A stretch of DNA of 37,267 nt from Candidatus Saccharimonadales bacterium. Its GTDB lineage: Bacteria > Patescibacteriota > Saccharimonadia > Saccharimonadales > Saccharimonadaceae. The position numbers and the translations under genes were made by a program. The notes beneath the pieces were generated by a model. That model was not told where the DNA came from, did no database searches, and saw only the letters and a program-made list of their open reading frames with translations. Below, piece by piece: positions 24,499 to 32,815 of the stretch. Position 1 is the stretch's first letter. Every line of letters begins with the position of its first letter. The stretch spans positions 1 to 37,267 of the forward strand of contig JASLDG010000046.1 in the NCBI GenBank assembly GCA_030146045.1. The letters run 5' to 3'.

Positions 24499-26700
24499 GT
24501 GGAACAGCGCAAGCCAATCACGAACGAAAATGTTCAATCACCAGCAGACACCAATACTACCGAGGAGATTCGACAGACTCGTTCAAAAGCCGATATTATA
24601 AAAGATATCAAATCTGCTCGTGCAGATCGAAAGACTCGAAAAGCCGAGCGTCGCCAAGGTGAAGAAGCGCCATCTGGCCGACTTCGTAAATTCGGTGGTG
24701 CCGTTATGCGCACAATTACCCTTACAGGCGCTAGAGAGCGTTTCGCAACATGGCGCGCAGAGCGACCTGACGAGCCTCTTTCAGCTCGTGTACGCGCACT
24801 AGCCAACACCGCCCTCTACCGCGCAGGTCAGCTTGCTCCACCAGCACCTGTTATGCCAACCGCGAATACTTCTCGTCGACGAAAACTTGATGACGAGCAG
24901 CCATCACATCCTGACGCCACACCTCTTGGCGATGAAGCCGACTCAACACCGGCTGTTGTTGATGGCGAAGTTATTACGCAGAGCGAGACAGACGATGAAA
25001 GCCCAGCTGAAGTAGTCGTTACTCCTGAATACGCTCCGTCTGAGCGCATTACCGCACTCTTTGACCCATATGAAATCACTACCGGTGAAAATGGCGAAGA
25101 AATCCGTACACCAAAAGAAAACGGTGCCGAAATCCAACTCTTTGACACAAGCTATCTGAGCCGTGAAGAGGGCGATACGACAGAGCCAACACCGCTTCAG
25201 GAATTGACGCGAACACGTGCCGCGCTGGCAGAAGCTTCGTTTGCTGCACGCAAGGGTCGATTCTTTGGCAATAAAAAGCACCAGCAAGCACTTGCCGACA
25301 CGCAAGATGCCTATCAGGCAACACGTGATCGCTATCTCGAATCGCTGCTTGGTGATCATGACCTCACCCCGCGCGAACAAAGCGAGCTAACCTATACGTT
25401 CCTCGAACGTGAAACGGGCGCCCTCGCTGGTGAAGAGGCGCAACACTATCTCACTATGAATACCGATCCCGGACACATGTCACGATTCGGTAAACTAGTT
25501 GACCGCTATAACAACTACAGTACTACTAAGAAAATCGGTATCGGTCTTGGCGTTTCAGCCCTTGTTGGCGCGACCCTGTTTACAACAGGTATTGCCGCAG
25601 CCACAGCCGCTGGTGCTGCCGGTGCTACGTACGGTGCGCGTGCGGGCATGAATATGTTCCGCGCCCATGCCAATAGCAAGGGTAAGGTATCTAAAGAAGC
25701 AAAAGTGTTAGAAAAATCTGCCCTTGACCTTGATACTGACGCATTTACCGAAAAATATGGTGCACTTGATGGTAAAGACAGCAAGAAAAATCGCCGTAAG
25801 GTACTCCGCGCAAGCCAGTATGATGCTCGCCAGTTGTCACACGAAATGAATGCCGTCGCCTATGCAGGTACTGCAAATGAAAGCCTCAGCGAATATATGC
25901 ACAAGGCGAGTGAAAAGGATCAAGCAATAGCAGTTGCTGCACAAGAATTCGCCGCAGCCTCTAGTGACGAAGACAGACTTACTATCCGTCAGCACATCGA
26001 ACAGCTTGACCAAGAGCGCAATAACAGCACCCTCAACCTTATGCACGCAAACGATGCCAATCGACTCAATGCGCTTGATAAAGACCGCAAACGAGATCGA
26101 CGGGACAAGGTGAAGGTACTCGCTACAGCAGCAGTTGGTACCGCAGCTGGCGCGTGGGTTGGCCATCTGGGCCATGCCCTAGCGCATGGTGGTGGGTTCG
26201 ATGCGGTTAAAGATCACTTGCCATGGGGAAGTGGAAACAATAACACCCCAAATCAACTTACGCAGCCTGGCAACAAAGGTACGGTTCCTGGCGTCAGCGG
26301 CGGCGAAACAAACCCTGGAGACACGCCCCCAGCAACAAATGGCGGCACACCAATAGAAAACAAGGGTACAGTCCCGCCAATTAGTGACGAGACAACTCCA
26401 GGCACAGAAGCACCAAGCACACCACTTGAAGCATCGCCTGAAGCAAAACATCTCTACGGCAACTTCGCCGGTCAAGCCTTTGAGCTTAAGCTCGATGCAG
26501 GTGATACCGTTTGGGGTAGCCTACGCAGTGAAGTACTTACCAAAAATCCAGGTATGTCATTCCAAGAAGCCGATCGGATTACTGGTAACATGGTCAAAAG
26601 CTTCTCTGATGCTTTCGCAGCAAAAAACCCTGGCTATGTCATCGATTACACAAAACTTCGACCAGGCGACACACTTACATTCAACTTCAGCAAAAAATAA
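24499..26700 (+). CDS. Large envelope-type protein with a C-terminal LysM-like segment
   Basis: 733 residues from GTG 24499, chosen because AGGAG lies 7 nt upstream; ATG 24484 has its GGAG directly abutting and is less likely. The N-terminal ~110 residues are basic (RADRKTRKAERRQ), followed by an acidic stretch to about 215. A helical region precedes a Gly/Ala-rich hydrophobic segment near residue 350-375 (IGLGVSALVGATLF...), then a charged helical region and a second weak hydrophobic segment. A Pro/Gly/Thr-rich linker leads to the last ~85 residues, which resemble a LysM-type unit (GDTVWGSL ... RPGDTLTF). Wall or surface association is inferred; no family recognised. Confidence 0.72.
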   Translation: MEQRKPITNENVQSPADTNTTEEIRQTRSKADIIKDIKSARADRKTRKAERRQGEEAPSGRLRKFGGAVMRTITLTGARERFATWRAERPDEPLSARVRALANTALYRAGQLAPPAPVMPTANTSRRRKLDDEQPSHPDATPLGDEADSTPAVVDGEVITQSETDDESPAEVVVTPEYAPSERITALFDPYEITTGENGEEIRTPKENGAEIQLFDTSYLSREEGDTTEPTPLQELTRTRAALAEASFAARKGRFFGNKKHQQALADTQDAYQATRDRYLESLLGDHDLTPREQSELTYTFLERETGALAGEEAQHYLTMNTDPGHMSRFGKLVDRYNNYSTTKKIGIGLGVSALVGATLFTTGIAAATAAGAAGATYGARAGMNMFRAHANSKGKVSKEAKVLEKSALDLDTDAFTEKYGALDGKDSKKNRRKVLRASQYDARQLSHEMNAVAYAGTANESLSEYMHKASEKDQAIAVAAQEFAAASSDEDRLTIRQHIEQLDQERNNSTLNLMHANDANRLNALDKDRKRDRRDKVKVLATAAVGTAAGAWVGHLGHALAHGGGFDAVKDHLPWGSGNNNTPNQLTQPGNKGTVPGVSGGETNPGDTPPATNGGTPIENKGTVPPISDETTPGTEAPSTPLEASPEAKHLYGNFAGQAFELKLDAGDTVWGSLRSEVLTKNPGMSFQEADRITGNMVKSFSDAFAAKNPGYVIDYTKLRPGDTLTFNFSKK

Positions 26701-26731
26701 CCCTTACGTTTATAAATATTACCCAAAGTTA

Positions 26732-26760
26732 TTGACATTTTACATAATTTGTGGTAACAT
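26732..26760 (+). promoter_or_regulatory. Promoter of the structured leader and 27090 gene
   Basis: TTGACA, 17 bp, TAACAT; spacer ends in GTGG as in the 24410 promoter. Confidence 0.6.
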
Positions 26761-26766
26761 GAATAC

Positions 26767-27089
26767 AGAAGTGGGATAGTGTGTGAACACCCCCTTCGGC
26801 ACGTTGAAAATCAGGTTATGTCTTGATGTAACCTGCAAACGTAGCACTCGGCCACTACTATACTTGTAGCGGCCGGGATGCTGCGTTTGCAGCCGCGCTC
26901 CTCTACTACGGTAGAGTTGAGCGGAGACTTACACACAAGCAACTCTTTAGTGTTTCATGATTTCTCTTTGGGAATGGCACAGTGCAGCCGCTCGATAGAC
27001 GGATGTCCTGTGCTGTTCCCAACCTGGGGCAGCACCGCAGCCAGCGGAACTACCAAGTCCCGCGCTGCGGGCCCCAAATTGGAGGAAAC
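26767..27089 (+). ncRNA. Long, highly structured 5' leader RNA (class unknown)
   Basis: A ~320-nt stretch without an ORF between a promoter and the 27090 start. Domain 1 (26779-26936) is closed by GTGTGTGA/TTACACAC and contains three hairpins: 26812-26835 (CAGGTTA/TAACCTG), 26836-26889 (a ~20-bp bulged stem with arms CAAACG..AGCA..TCGGCC..CTAC) and 26893-26924 (CTCTAC-TACG-GTAGAG). Domain 2 has a 13-bp stem 26970-26982/27008-27020 with two G.U pairs, then a GGGGC/GCCCC stem enclosing CCGC-AGCCA-GCGG, ending just before the Shine-Dalgarno GGAGG at 27081. It is either a cis-regulatory leader or an independent ncRNA with read-through. It matches no riboswitch, tmRNA, SRP or RNase P consensus I know. 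Confidence 0.65.
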
Positions 27090-28448
27090 ATGAAGACGAA
27101 TCACGAAAGCAGCACGCCACGGCGCGCTGCAGCGATCCCCGGACTGGTGGTCGCAGCGCTGCTGGCATTCATGCTGGTGGCCTGTGGCCAGAACACCAGC
27201 TCGCAGACACCGACTGCGTTCGTCCCCCAGGGACAGACGCAGGTCGTCCTCGACGGCAACAAGGTGGTCAATGTCGACTACTCGAGCAAGCTCGAGGTGC
27301 CGACCAACACCACCGACTTCCCGGAGATGCCCAGCATCTCCAAGCTGCTCCCCGACTGCGGATTCCTCCGCACCTGGGGAGAGCTCGTGAAGTGTGTCGA
27401 GAAGCACGACGCGCAGTGGTACATCAGCGGCATCAACCGCGTGAGCGCCTACAACGGCGGCATCACGTGGGACAAGATCAAGGAATGGGCCAGCTGGGGT
27501 GACAACCTCGCCTGGCAGGCCGTCGTTCGTAACGGCGCCACCATCTCCGACGATCAGTGCCGTACGCAGGCGCTCCAGATGATGGGGGATGACGAGAACA
27601 GTCGTGCGCTCACCAAGCAGGTGTGGCGTCCGGCCGAGAACGGCTACCTCAACACCTGGCGCACCAACGACGCCACCAAGATGACCGACTTCCTGGACTT
27701 CAACACCCAGTGCCGCGTCATCCTGGTGCCGCTCAAGAAGAGCGGCAAGGGCATCGTACAGATCGACCGCGCTCAGGCCGAACTCGGCAATGGCGTCTAC
27801 GTCGACTGCTACAACGTCACGGGTCACTACAAGTCCGTGCCGGTGAAGCCGGAAGTGTGCCCCCCGGGTACGCCGAACGCTGGCAAGCCGATTCCGACCC
27901 AGGGCTGTGCACCTGGTGCACCGTCCAAGCCGGAGACGACCAAGCCGTCCACCCGCACGGAGACCACACCGCCGAGCACGTCGACGACCACTCCGCCGCC
28001 GGTCACCACGACCACGACGGTTCCGCCGACGACGACCACTCCGCCGACCACCACTACCCCGCCGACGACAACAACGCCGACGTGCCCGGACGGTACCCCG
28101 GTACCTCCGAATGGTCGCTGCGAAAAGGAGACCACTCGAGATCCGGGGCCGAGCATCCCCAGCTCGAACCGACCGAACCCGGTTCCGACCGGTTCGTTCC
28201 AGCCGACGCAGCCGCCGAGCCCGACCGGTACCACACTGCCCACGCCTACCGGCACCAGCAGCGTGGTAGTCGTACCGTCCGATCAGGGCGGCCCGACCCA
28301 GACCGGCACAGCAACATCCCGCGAGGTGCCGCCGCCGGCTACCGGCGCGGCACCGAGCTCGGGGGCAAAGCCCAACGACTGCGTAGCAGTTCCGGGCATG
28401 CCCAACCCGTGCACGGGTACGACGACGGTTGCGGAAGCGCCGAAGTAG
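27090..28448 (+). CDS. GC-rich lipoprotein with Thr/Pro-rich wall-type region
   Basis: 452 residues. A basic N terminus, hydrophobic core and lipobox LVAC predict lipidation at C32. Residues about 45-255 form a globular domain with several Cys (PDCGF, VKCVEK, DQCRT, TQCRV, VDCYN) that could form disulfides in the extracellular space. Residues about 290-430 are Thr/Pro/Ser-rich with TTTTPP units, like glycosylated linkers of actinobacterial wall proteins, and the tail has more Cys (DCVAVPGMPNPC). GGAGG 4 nt before ATG sets the start. GC content is far above the neighbours, with C/G-ending codons throughout, suggesting transfer. No family recognised. Confidence 0.75.
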   Translation: MKTNHESSTPRRAAAIPGLVVAALLAFMLVACGQNTSSQTPTAFVPQGQTQVVLDGNKVVNVDYSSKLEVPTNTTDFPEMPSISKLLPDCGFLRTWGELVKCVEKHDAQWYISGINRVSAYNGGITWDKIKEWASWGDNLAWQAVVRNGATISDDQCRTQALQMMGDDENSRALTKQVWRPAENGYLNTWRTNDATKMTDFLDFNTQCRVILVPLKKSGKGIVQIDRAQAELGNGVYVDCYNVTGHYKSVPVKPEVCPPGTPNAGKPIPTQGCAPGAPSKPETTKPSTRTETTPPSTSTTTPPPVTTTTTVPPTTTTPPTTTTPPTTTTPTCPDGTPVPPNGRCEKETTRDPGPSIPSSNRPNPVPTGSFQPTQPPSPTGTTLPTPTGTSSVVVVPSDQGGPTQTGTATSREVPPPATGAAPSSGAKPNDCVAVPGMPNPCTGTTTVAEAPK

Positions 28449-28455
28449 CAAGTGT

Positions 28456-28530
28456 GTAAGTACCCGAGTGGGACATATGTGAGATTACGCAGCCAGCGTA
28501 TACATCCATATGTCCCCTCGGGACACTTAC
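28456..28530 (+). repeat. Long imperfect hairpin after the lipoprotein gene
   Basis: Arms of about 24 nt, with GTAAGT, CCCGAG and GGGACATATG blocks paired against CATATGTCCC, CTCGGG and ACTTAC. The loop holds a smaller TACGC-AGCCA-GCGTA hairpin. No T run follows, so it may protect the 3' end or stall polymerase rather than terminate classically. Confidence 0.6.
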
Positions 28531-28612
28531 CTTATACCAAGACACAACCTGATTTTCGTATACGCACACCTTAACAATTTAGGGCGTACCATAAGCATAT
28601 TTAAATATATAA

Positions 28613-28641
28613 TTGACTTTTTACAAAAAATACTATATAAT
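28613..28641 (+). promoter_or_regulatory. Promoter of the 28700 surface protein
   Basis: TTGACT, 17 bp, TATAAT. The leader carries a GTTGACT...AGTCAAC hairpin (28658-28683) and then AGGAG 7 nt before the ATG. Confidence 0.75.
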
Positions 28642-28699
28642 AGAAGAGATAATAAGTGTTGACTGCATGCGAGATGAGTCAACAGTGAGGAGAAAAACT

Positions 28700-30304
28700 A
28701 TGGGAAACGTGTTTAGCATGATTCGCCAAGCATCCCTTCGTACCAAAGCGGTTGTTGCTATGGCTGTTGCGACAGTCGTCGTACCAGCAGCAGTTTTGGC
28801 CTGGGGTCCGGATCGACCAACATACACCGTCGCAGTTCCTGCGGATCATATTACTTTTAACTCAATTACCGACAACCCACACGTCGGTGACGAGCGTGGG
28901 TTTGTCCGCGTGAAAGACGCAGCAAACACCAACGCTGGCGGCTGGACAGATGAAGTCAACATTCAGCCAGGTAAAGAGTACTTGGTGCAAATGTATGTGC
29001 ACAACAATGCAGCATCAAATCTTAATCTTGTTGCAGAAAACGTGCGCGTTGCAGCAAATATTCCAACCGAGGTTGGCAAGAAGCTTGAAATCAATGGTTT
29101 CGTGAGCGCTGATAACGCAACGCCACAAAAGGTCTGGGATCAGACAACTTTTACCAGCAATCAAGACTTTAGCCTCAGCTACCAAGCCGGGTCTGCTGTT
29201 TACTACAACAACAAGCATCTTAACGGCACACCATTGAGCGATAATCTCGTGATGGCAGGCGGTGCACAGGTAGGCTACGAGACAATGAATGGTAAAATTC
29301 CAGGCTGTTTCGAGTATGCAGGATACGTCGTCTTCAAGGTGAAAGTTAACACACCACAAACTGCCAACTTCGACATGAGCAAACAAGTCAGCAAGCATGG
29401 TGAAAACAAGTGGGTTGAAAACTACGTAGCGCAACCTGGCGAAAAAGTAGACTACCTCATTACTTACAAGAACACCGGTGAAGCTACTCAAGAGAACGTT
29501 GTCATCAAAGATACGTTGCCTACGGGTATGACTTACGTACCTGGCTCTACAAAGCTTGGTAACGGTGCAAATCCAAATGGTATTACCACCAATGACGGCA
29601 TCACGAGCGGCGGTATCAATATCGGTACCTACGCAAAAGGCAGTAATGCTTGGGTAATCTTCAGCGCGACTGCTCCTGCAAAAGAAGCTCTCGCCTGTGG
29701 TCCAAACACCCTCAAAAACGTTGCGCGCGTCGAGACAAACTTTGGCTACAAAGAAGATGATGCGAACGTAACGGTCACTAAAGACTGTGAAGAAGTCAAA
29801 AAGATCGAGGTCTGTGACCTAACGACCAAGAAAATCGTTACGATTGATGAAAAAGACTTTGACAGCACAAAGCATTCAAAGAACTTGAACGACTGTAAAG
29901 AAGCTCCTGCAACGATCCAAGTTTGTAACCTTGCAGACAACAAGATTATCACTATCAACGAGAAAGATTTTGATAGCAAGAAGCATTCAAAGAACCTCGC
30001 TGACTGTGAGCAAAAGACTATTCAGGTCTGTGACCTAAACAGCAAGACGATCGTAACGATCGATAGCAAGAACTTTGATAGCAAAAAGCACTCAACCAAT
30101 CTTGCAGATTGTAAGATGTGTCCGCTTCCTGGCATGAACAACATTCCAGCAAACAGCCCTAACTGTGTAAACAACCCAGTTACGACGCTGCCACAAACAG
30201 GTATCGACGGTGGCCTTGGCATCTTTGCCGGCATCGGCCTGTTGACCGCTGGCCTTGGTTACGCCCTTTCAAGCAGCCGCATCCGTTCACTCTTGATCGG
30301 CTAA
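28700..30304 (+). CDS. LPXTG-anchored surface protein with DUF11 domain and Cys-bounded repeats
   Basis: 534 residues. A signal peptide (RTKAVVAMAVATVV, cleavage near AVLA-W) is followed by a beta-rich N-terminal domain to about 225. A DUF11-type domain follows (FDMSKQVSK..., YLITYKNTGEATQENVVIKDTLPTGMTYVPGS). Three repeats of about 33 residues begin at I369, I406 and I441, each with Cys near both ends (VC[DN]L ... NL.DC). L497-P-Q-T-G501, a hydrophobic segment and a short tail with Arg complete a sortase signal. The product should be wall-linked, perhaps an adhesin or stalk. AGGAG 7 nt upstream fixes the start; in-frame codons back to 28613 lie in the promoter. Confidence 0.88.
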   Translation: MGNVFSMIRQASLRTKAVVAMAVATVVVPAAVLAWGPDRPTYTVAVPADHITFNSITDNPHVGDERGFVRVKDAANTNAGGWTDEVNIQPGKEYLVQMYVHNNAASNLNLVAENVRVAANIPTEVGKKLEINGFVSADNATPQKVWDQTTFTSNQDFSLSYQAGSAVYYNNKHLNGTPLSDNLVMAGGAQVGYETMNGKIPGCFEYAGYVVFKVKVNTPQTANFDMSKQVSKHGENKWVENYVAQPGEKVDYLITYKNTGEATQENVVIKDTLPTGMTYVPGSTKLGNGANPNGITTNDGITSGGINIGTYAKGSNAWVIFSATAPAKEALACGPNTLKNVARVETNFGYKEDDANVTVTKDCEEVKKIEVCDLTTKKIVTIDEKDFDSTKHSKNLNDCKEAPATIQVCNLADNKIITINEKDFDSKKHSKNLADCEQKTIQVCDLNSKTIVTIDSKNFDSKKHSTNLADCKMCPLPGMNNIPANSPNCVNNPVTTLPQTGIDGGLGIFAGIGLLTAGLGYALSSSRIRSLLIG

Positions 30305-30355
30305 GAGTCTGACCGCTCCAACCACTCCTGAAGCGATTGAAGCCTCAGACACCTC

Positions 30356-30384
30356 ACTCCCCCGTACCAACGGGGGAGTTTTGG
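30356..30384 (+). terminator. Intrinsic terminator after the LPXTG gene
   Basis: ACTCCCCCG-TACCAA-CGGGGGAGT followed by TTTT. Confidence 0.85.
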
Positions 30385-30395
30385 TTTGAATATGA

Positions 30396-30401
30396 TATAA
30401 T
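30396..30401 (+). promoter_or_regulatory. -10 of the 30409 gene (leaderless)
   Basis: TGATATAAT, ending 7 nt before the start codon, no Shine-Dalgarno. Confidence 0.5.
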
Positions 30402-30408
30402 ATATGTA

Positions 30409-30621
30409 ATGACTAAGCAGAAAAAGAAACGCAACAAAGTGTATAAAGGAAGCATTGCGGAGCGCCCGACTATCACTCGTGTCGCAGCCGTACATCGCTC
30501 ACGCCCGCACCAATGGTGGGTTGATCACAAACGTGTCGTACGGCCAGTACTTATTGGCGTGGGGGTCGTGCTTGTCCTGGCTCTGATTGTGACTGAGTTG
30601 ATTCGTCTGCTGGTGCGCTAA
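30409..30621 (+). CDS. Small basic single-pass membrane protein
   Basis: 70 residues. The first ~45 are strongly basic (TKQKKKRNKVYKGS, RSRPHQWW) and probably cytoplasmic; one membrane segment (PVLIGVGVVLVLALIVTELI) ends close to the C terminus. The start follows a TATAAT by 7 nt; the longer frame back to 30337 overlaps the terminator and promoter. The last 71 bp overlap the 3' end of the sensor-kinase gene on the other strand. Function unknown. Confidence 0.65.
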   Translation: MTKQKKKRNKVYKGSIAERPTITRVAAVHRSRPHQWWVDHKRVVRPVLIGVGVVLVLALIVTELIRLLVR

Positions 30622-32788
30622 CGATCGGCAACCTGAAACCAAACGTACTCCCCTCGCCTTCTTTTGATCGAAATATAATGTGGCCGCCATGTGCAGTGAC
30701 AACTTTTTTAGCAAGAAAAAGCCCGATTCCCGTTCCATCTGGTCGCTGCTTACGCCCGTTTGACGCGCGGAAGAACTTGGTAAATAACTTACTTTGCTCA
30801 TCAGTCGGTACACCAATACCATGGTCTGTCACGGTGAGTGTCAGATCTTTTTTGCCGTAGCCAAGCTCAACCACAATTTCACTGTCAAGGCGCGAATAGT
30901 AAATAGCGTTATCAATAAAGTTCATGATAACTTGGCGAATTTTCGCCTCATCGATCATCACTTCACGGGTCGAGACCGGTCGTACATATGAAAGTTTCTG
31001 ACCATGCGCCGCAGCTATAGACTGCAAAGTAGCAAGCTCGTCACTGATAATTTCATCAATATTCGCTGGTGCGACATCAATGATAAACTTACCCGTTTGC
31101 AGACGAGACACTGATAATAAATCGGCAATCAGATGCACCATGCGCTCGCTACTGGTAAACGCCTCCGCAAGCAGGTGTTTTTGTTGGTCGGTCACTTTCC
31201 CTACGTCGCCGTCCATAACCATGCTGATATACCCCTTCACGCTTGTCAGCGGCGTGCGGAGCTGATGGCTCGCCATGCTAATGAATTCATCTTTCGCCTG
31301 ATCGAGTTTTTGGAGTTCACGATTTGTCCTACGTAGCCGCTGCGTCGCATCAGCCACCCGATGCTTGAGTGTCTCATTGAACTGTTGAATCTCTTCAAAC
31401 CGCAAACTACTCTCAATCGCAAGCGCCAGCTCTTCGGCGCTTGTCACCAGCAACTGCATATCTTTTTCGTCGTAGTGCCCACCGCCTCGCTTTTCACCCA
31501 CAAACAAAGCACCGATGCGCTCGTGCTGCACGATCAGCTGTATAATGACCGCCGAGCCGCTGGTATGCATTACCTGGCGCAATAACTCATCGCCATCAAG
31601 CGCAAGCTCAGTACGCTCAATCACCTGCGGGAGTCTATCAAGCAAGGTAGTGACAATATCTTGCTGCATAGATTGGTATTTATGAGGTACCACCGAGCCT
31701 TCGCGAAAACGCCGCAGCGTACCCTCTTCATCAGTGGCATAGGCAACAATATATTCGGGCGCAAGCGCTTGATCAAGAACCGTAAGCGTTTTTTTGATAA
31801 GAGGCCGAAATGCCACTTCATGAGCCGTAATTTGGTTGACCTGTCGTGACATCTCGCGTAGATCGTAGTCATTGCGATAAAAAAGCCGATGCGTCGTACG
31901 ATCAATAAAACGCTTCAACGGCGTATGCGTGACGGTAATTGCCAGGGCCAGTACTACATACAACAAGGCGACTCCGGTACTGATACGATAGCCTGTCATG
32001 AAACTCGTCACAATCACAACCAGTGACCCATACAGCACTACCAGAGATACGACAAGCAACGAGTAGCTAACACTCCGCGCCAATGTCGCACGCATATCAA
32101 AGAGACCTTGATGGATGATGGCGTAGAACATGGCTGCAACAAAAATAATCGCACAGGGCGGCCCTACCCATACAAGTGAATAGGTACCAAAAAGCGGCAG
32201 GATAAGGTTAAAGAAAGCACCGAATGCAAGTGCAATCTTCATACCGGCAAAAACAGTGATAAGACGACGTCTTTCATCTGGCTTATAGCGTAACCATGCG
32301 ATACTGCGTAACAAAAAGAACGCAGCGATAGCGGTATAAACAATAAAATACACACAATAGACTGGATACGAGAAGGAACCTAGTGCCACCTCATGTACGC
32401 CACCGGGTTTCATCACGACATCCTGAACAACCCGGGTTGGGTCAACTGCTAGATATGCCGCAGCCAAGAATCCAATAAACAACGCAATGCGTGTGACATG
32501 CATATCAAAATAGCGACGCGGAAAGTTCATCGCCACCATAATAAGACTATACGGAATCGCTGCTGCCATTAAATAGTAAAAATGTGCCCATTGCGCGGCG
32601 ATCGGCCGATCACGAGCAAGCAAAAAGAAGGTGATACCAAGTGCCCATAATCCCGTAACAAGCATCAGTATAATCATCCAACGACGCTCTACGGCATGAT
32701 GACGCGCCGACAGCAAAAGCCCAGCCAACCCAAAACAAATGAGTGCCGAGCAAGCTGGGATAATAGAAAGCAAAAACGTGTAATCCAT
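30551..32788 (-). CDS. Sensor histidine kinase with 7TM N terminus and GAF-like domain
   Basis: 745 residues. Seven or eight hydrophobic segments in residues 1-280 resemble the HisKA 7TM sensor region. A GAF-like domain spans about 330-480 (LDQALAPEYIVAYATDEEG, IGALFVGEKRGG). A coiled segment leads to the dimerisation domain with H508 in ASHQLRTPLT. The ATPase part has the N box NFIDNAIYYS, G1 DHGIGVP and G2 GTGIGLFLAKK. Signal unknown. It lies 27 bp after the methyltransferase gene, with a TATAAT 11 nt before its own ATG. The likely partner is the receiver protein encoded just beyond the methyltransferase. Confidence 0.9.
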   Translation of the reverse strand: MDYTFLLSIIPACSALICFGLAGLLLSARHHAVERRWMIILMLVTGLWALGITFFLLARDRPIAAQWAHFYYLMAAAIPYSLIMVAMNFPRRYFDMHVTRIALFIGFLAAAYLAVDPTRVVQDVVMKPGGVHEVALGSFSYPVYCVYFIVYTAIAAFFLLRSIAWLRYKPDERRRLITVFAGMKIALAFGAFFNLILPLFGTYSLVWVGPPCAIIFVAAMFYAIIHQGLFDMRATLARSVSYSLLVVSLVVLYGSLVVIVTSFMTGYRISTGVALLYVVLALAITVTHTPLKRFIDRTTHRLFYRNDYDLREMSRQVNQITAHEVAFRPLIKKTLTVLDQALAPEYIVAYATDEEGTLRRFREGSVVPHKYQSMQQDIVTTLLDRLPQVIERTELALDGDELLRQVMHTSGSAVIIQLIVQHERIGALFVGEKRGGGHYDEKDMQLLVTSAEELALAIESSLRFEEIQQFNETLKHRVADATQRLRRTNRELQKLDQAKDEFISMASHQLRTPLTSVKGYISMVMDGDVGKVTDQQKHLLAEAFTSSERMVHLIADLLSVSRLQTGKFIIDVAPANIDEIISDELATLQSIAAAHGQKLSYVRPVSTREVMIDEAKIRQVIMNFIDNAIYYSRLDSEIVVELGYGKKDLTLTVTDHGIGVPTDEQSKLFTKFFRASNGRKQRPDGTGIGLFLAKKVVTAHGGHIIFRSKEGEGSTFGFRLPIVSAPADESTQSQSEPGQARPPRQ

Positions 32789-32815
32789 GCGCTGCTTTTA
32801 TTATAGCGCTTTTGG

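Noticed and set aside
26767..26940. Structured RNA as tmRNA, RNase P RNA, SRP RNA or a cobalamin riboswitch
   Set aside because: None of the conserved signature segments of these classes can be seen, including no tRNA-like ends or tag reading frame.
26955..28451. 498-codon open frame on the minus strand
   Set aside because: It is the antisense shadow of the GC-rich lipoprotein gene; its product is Arg/Gly/Val-rich with no plausible domain, while the + strand frame has a lipobox, Shine-Dalgarno and promoter.
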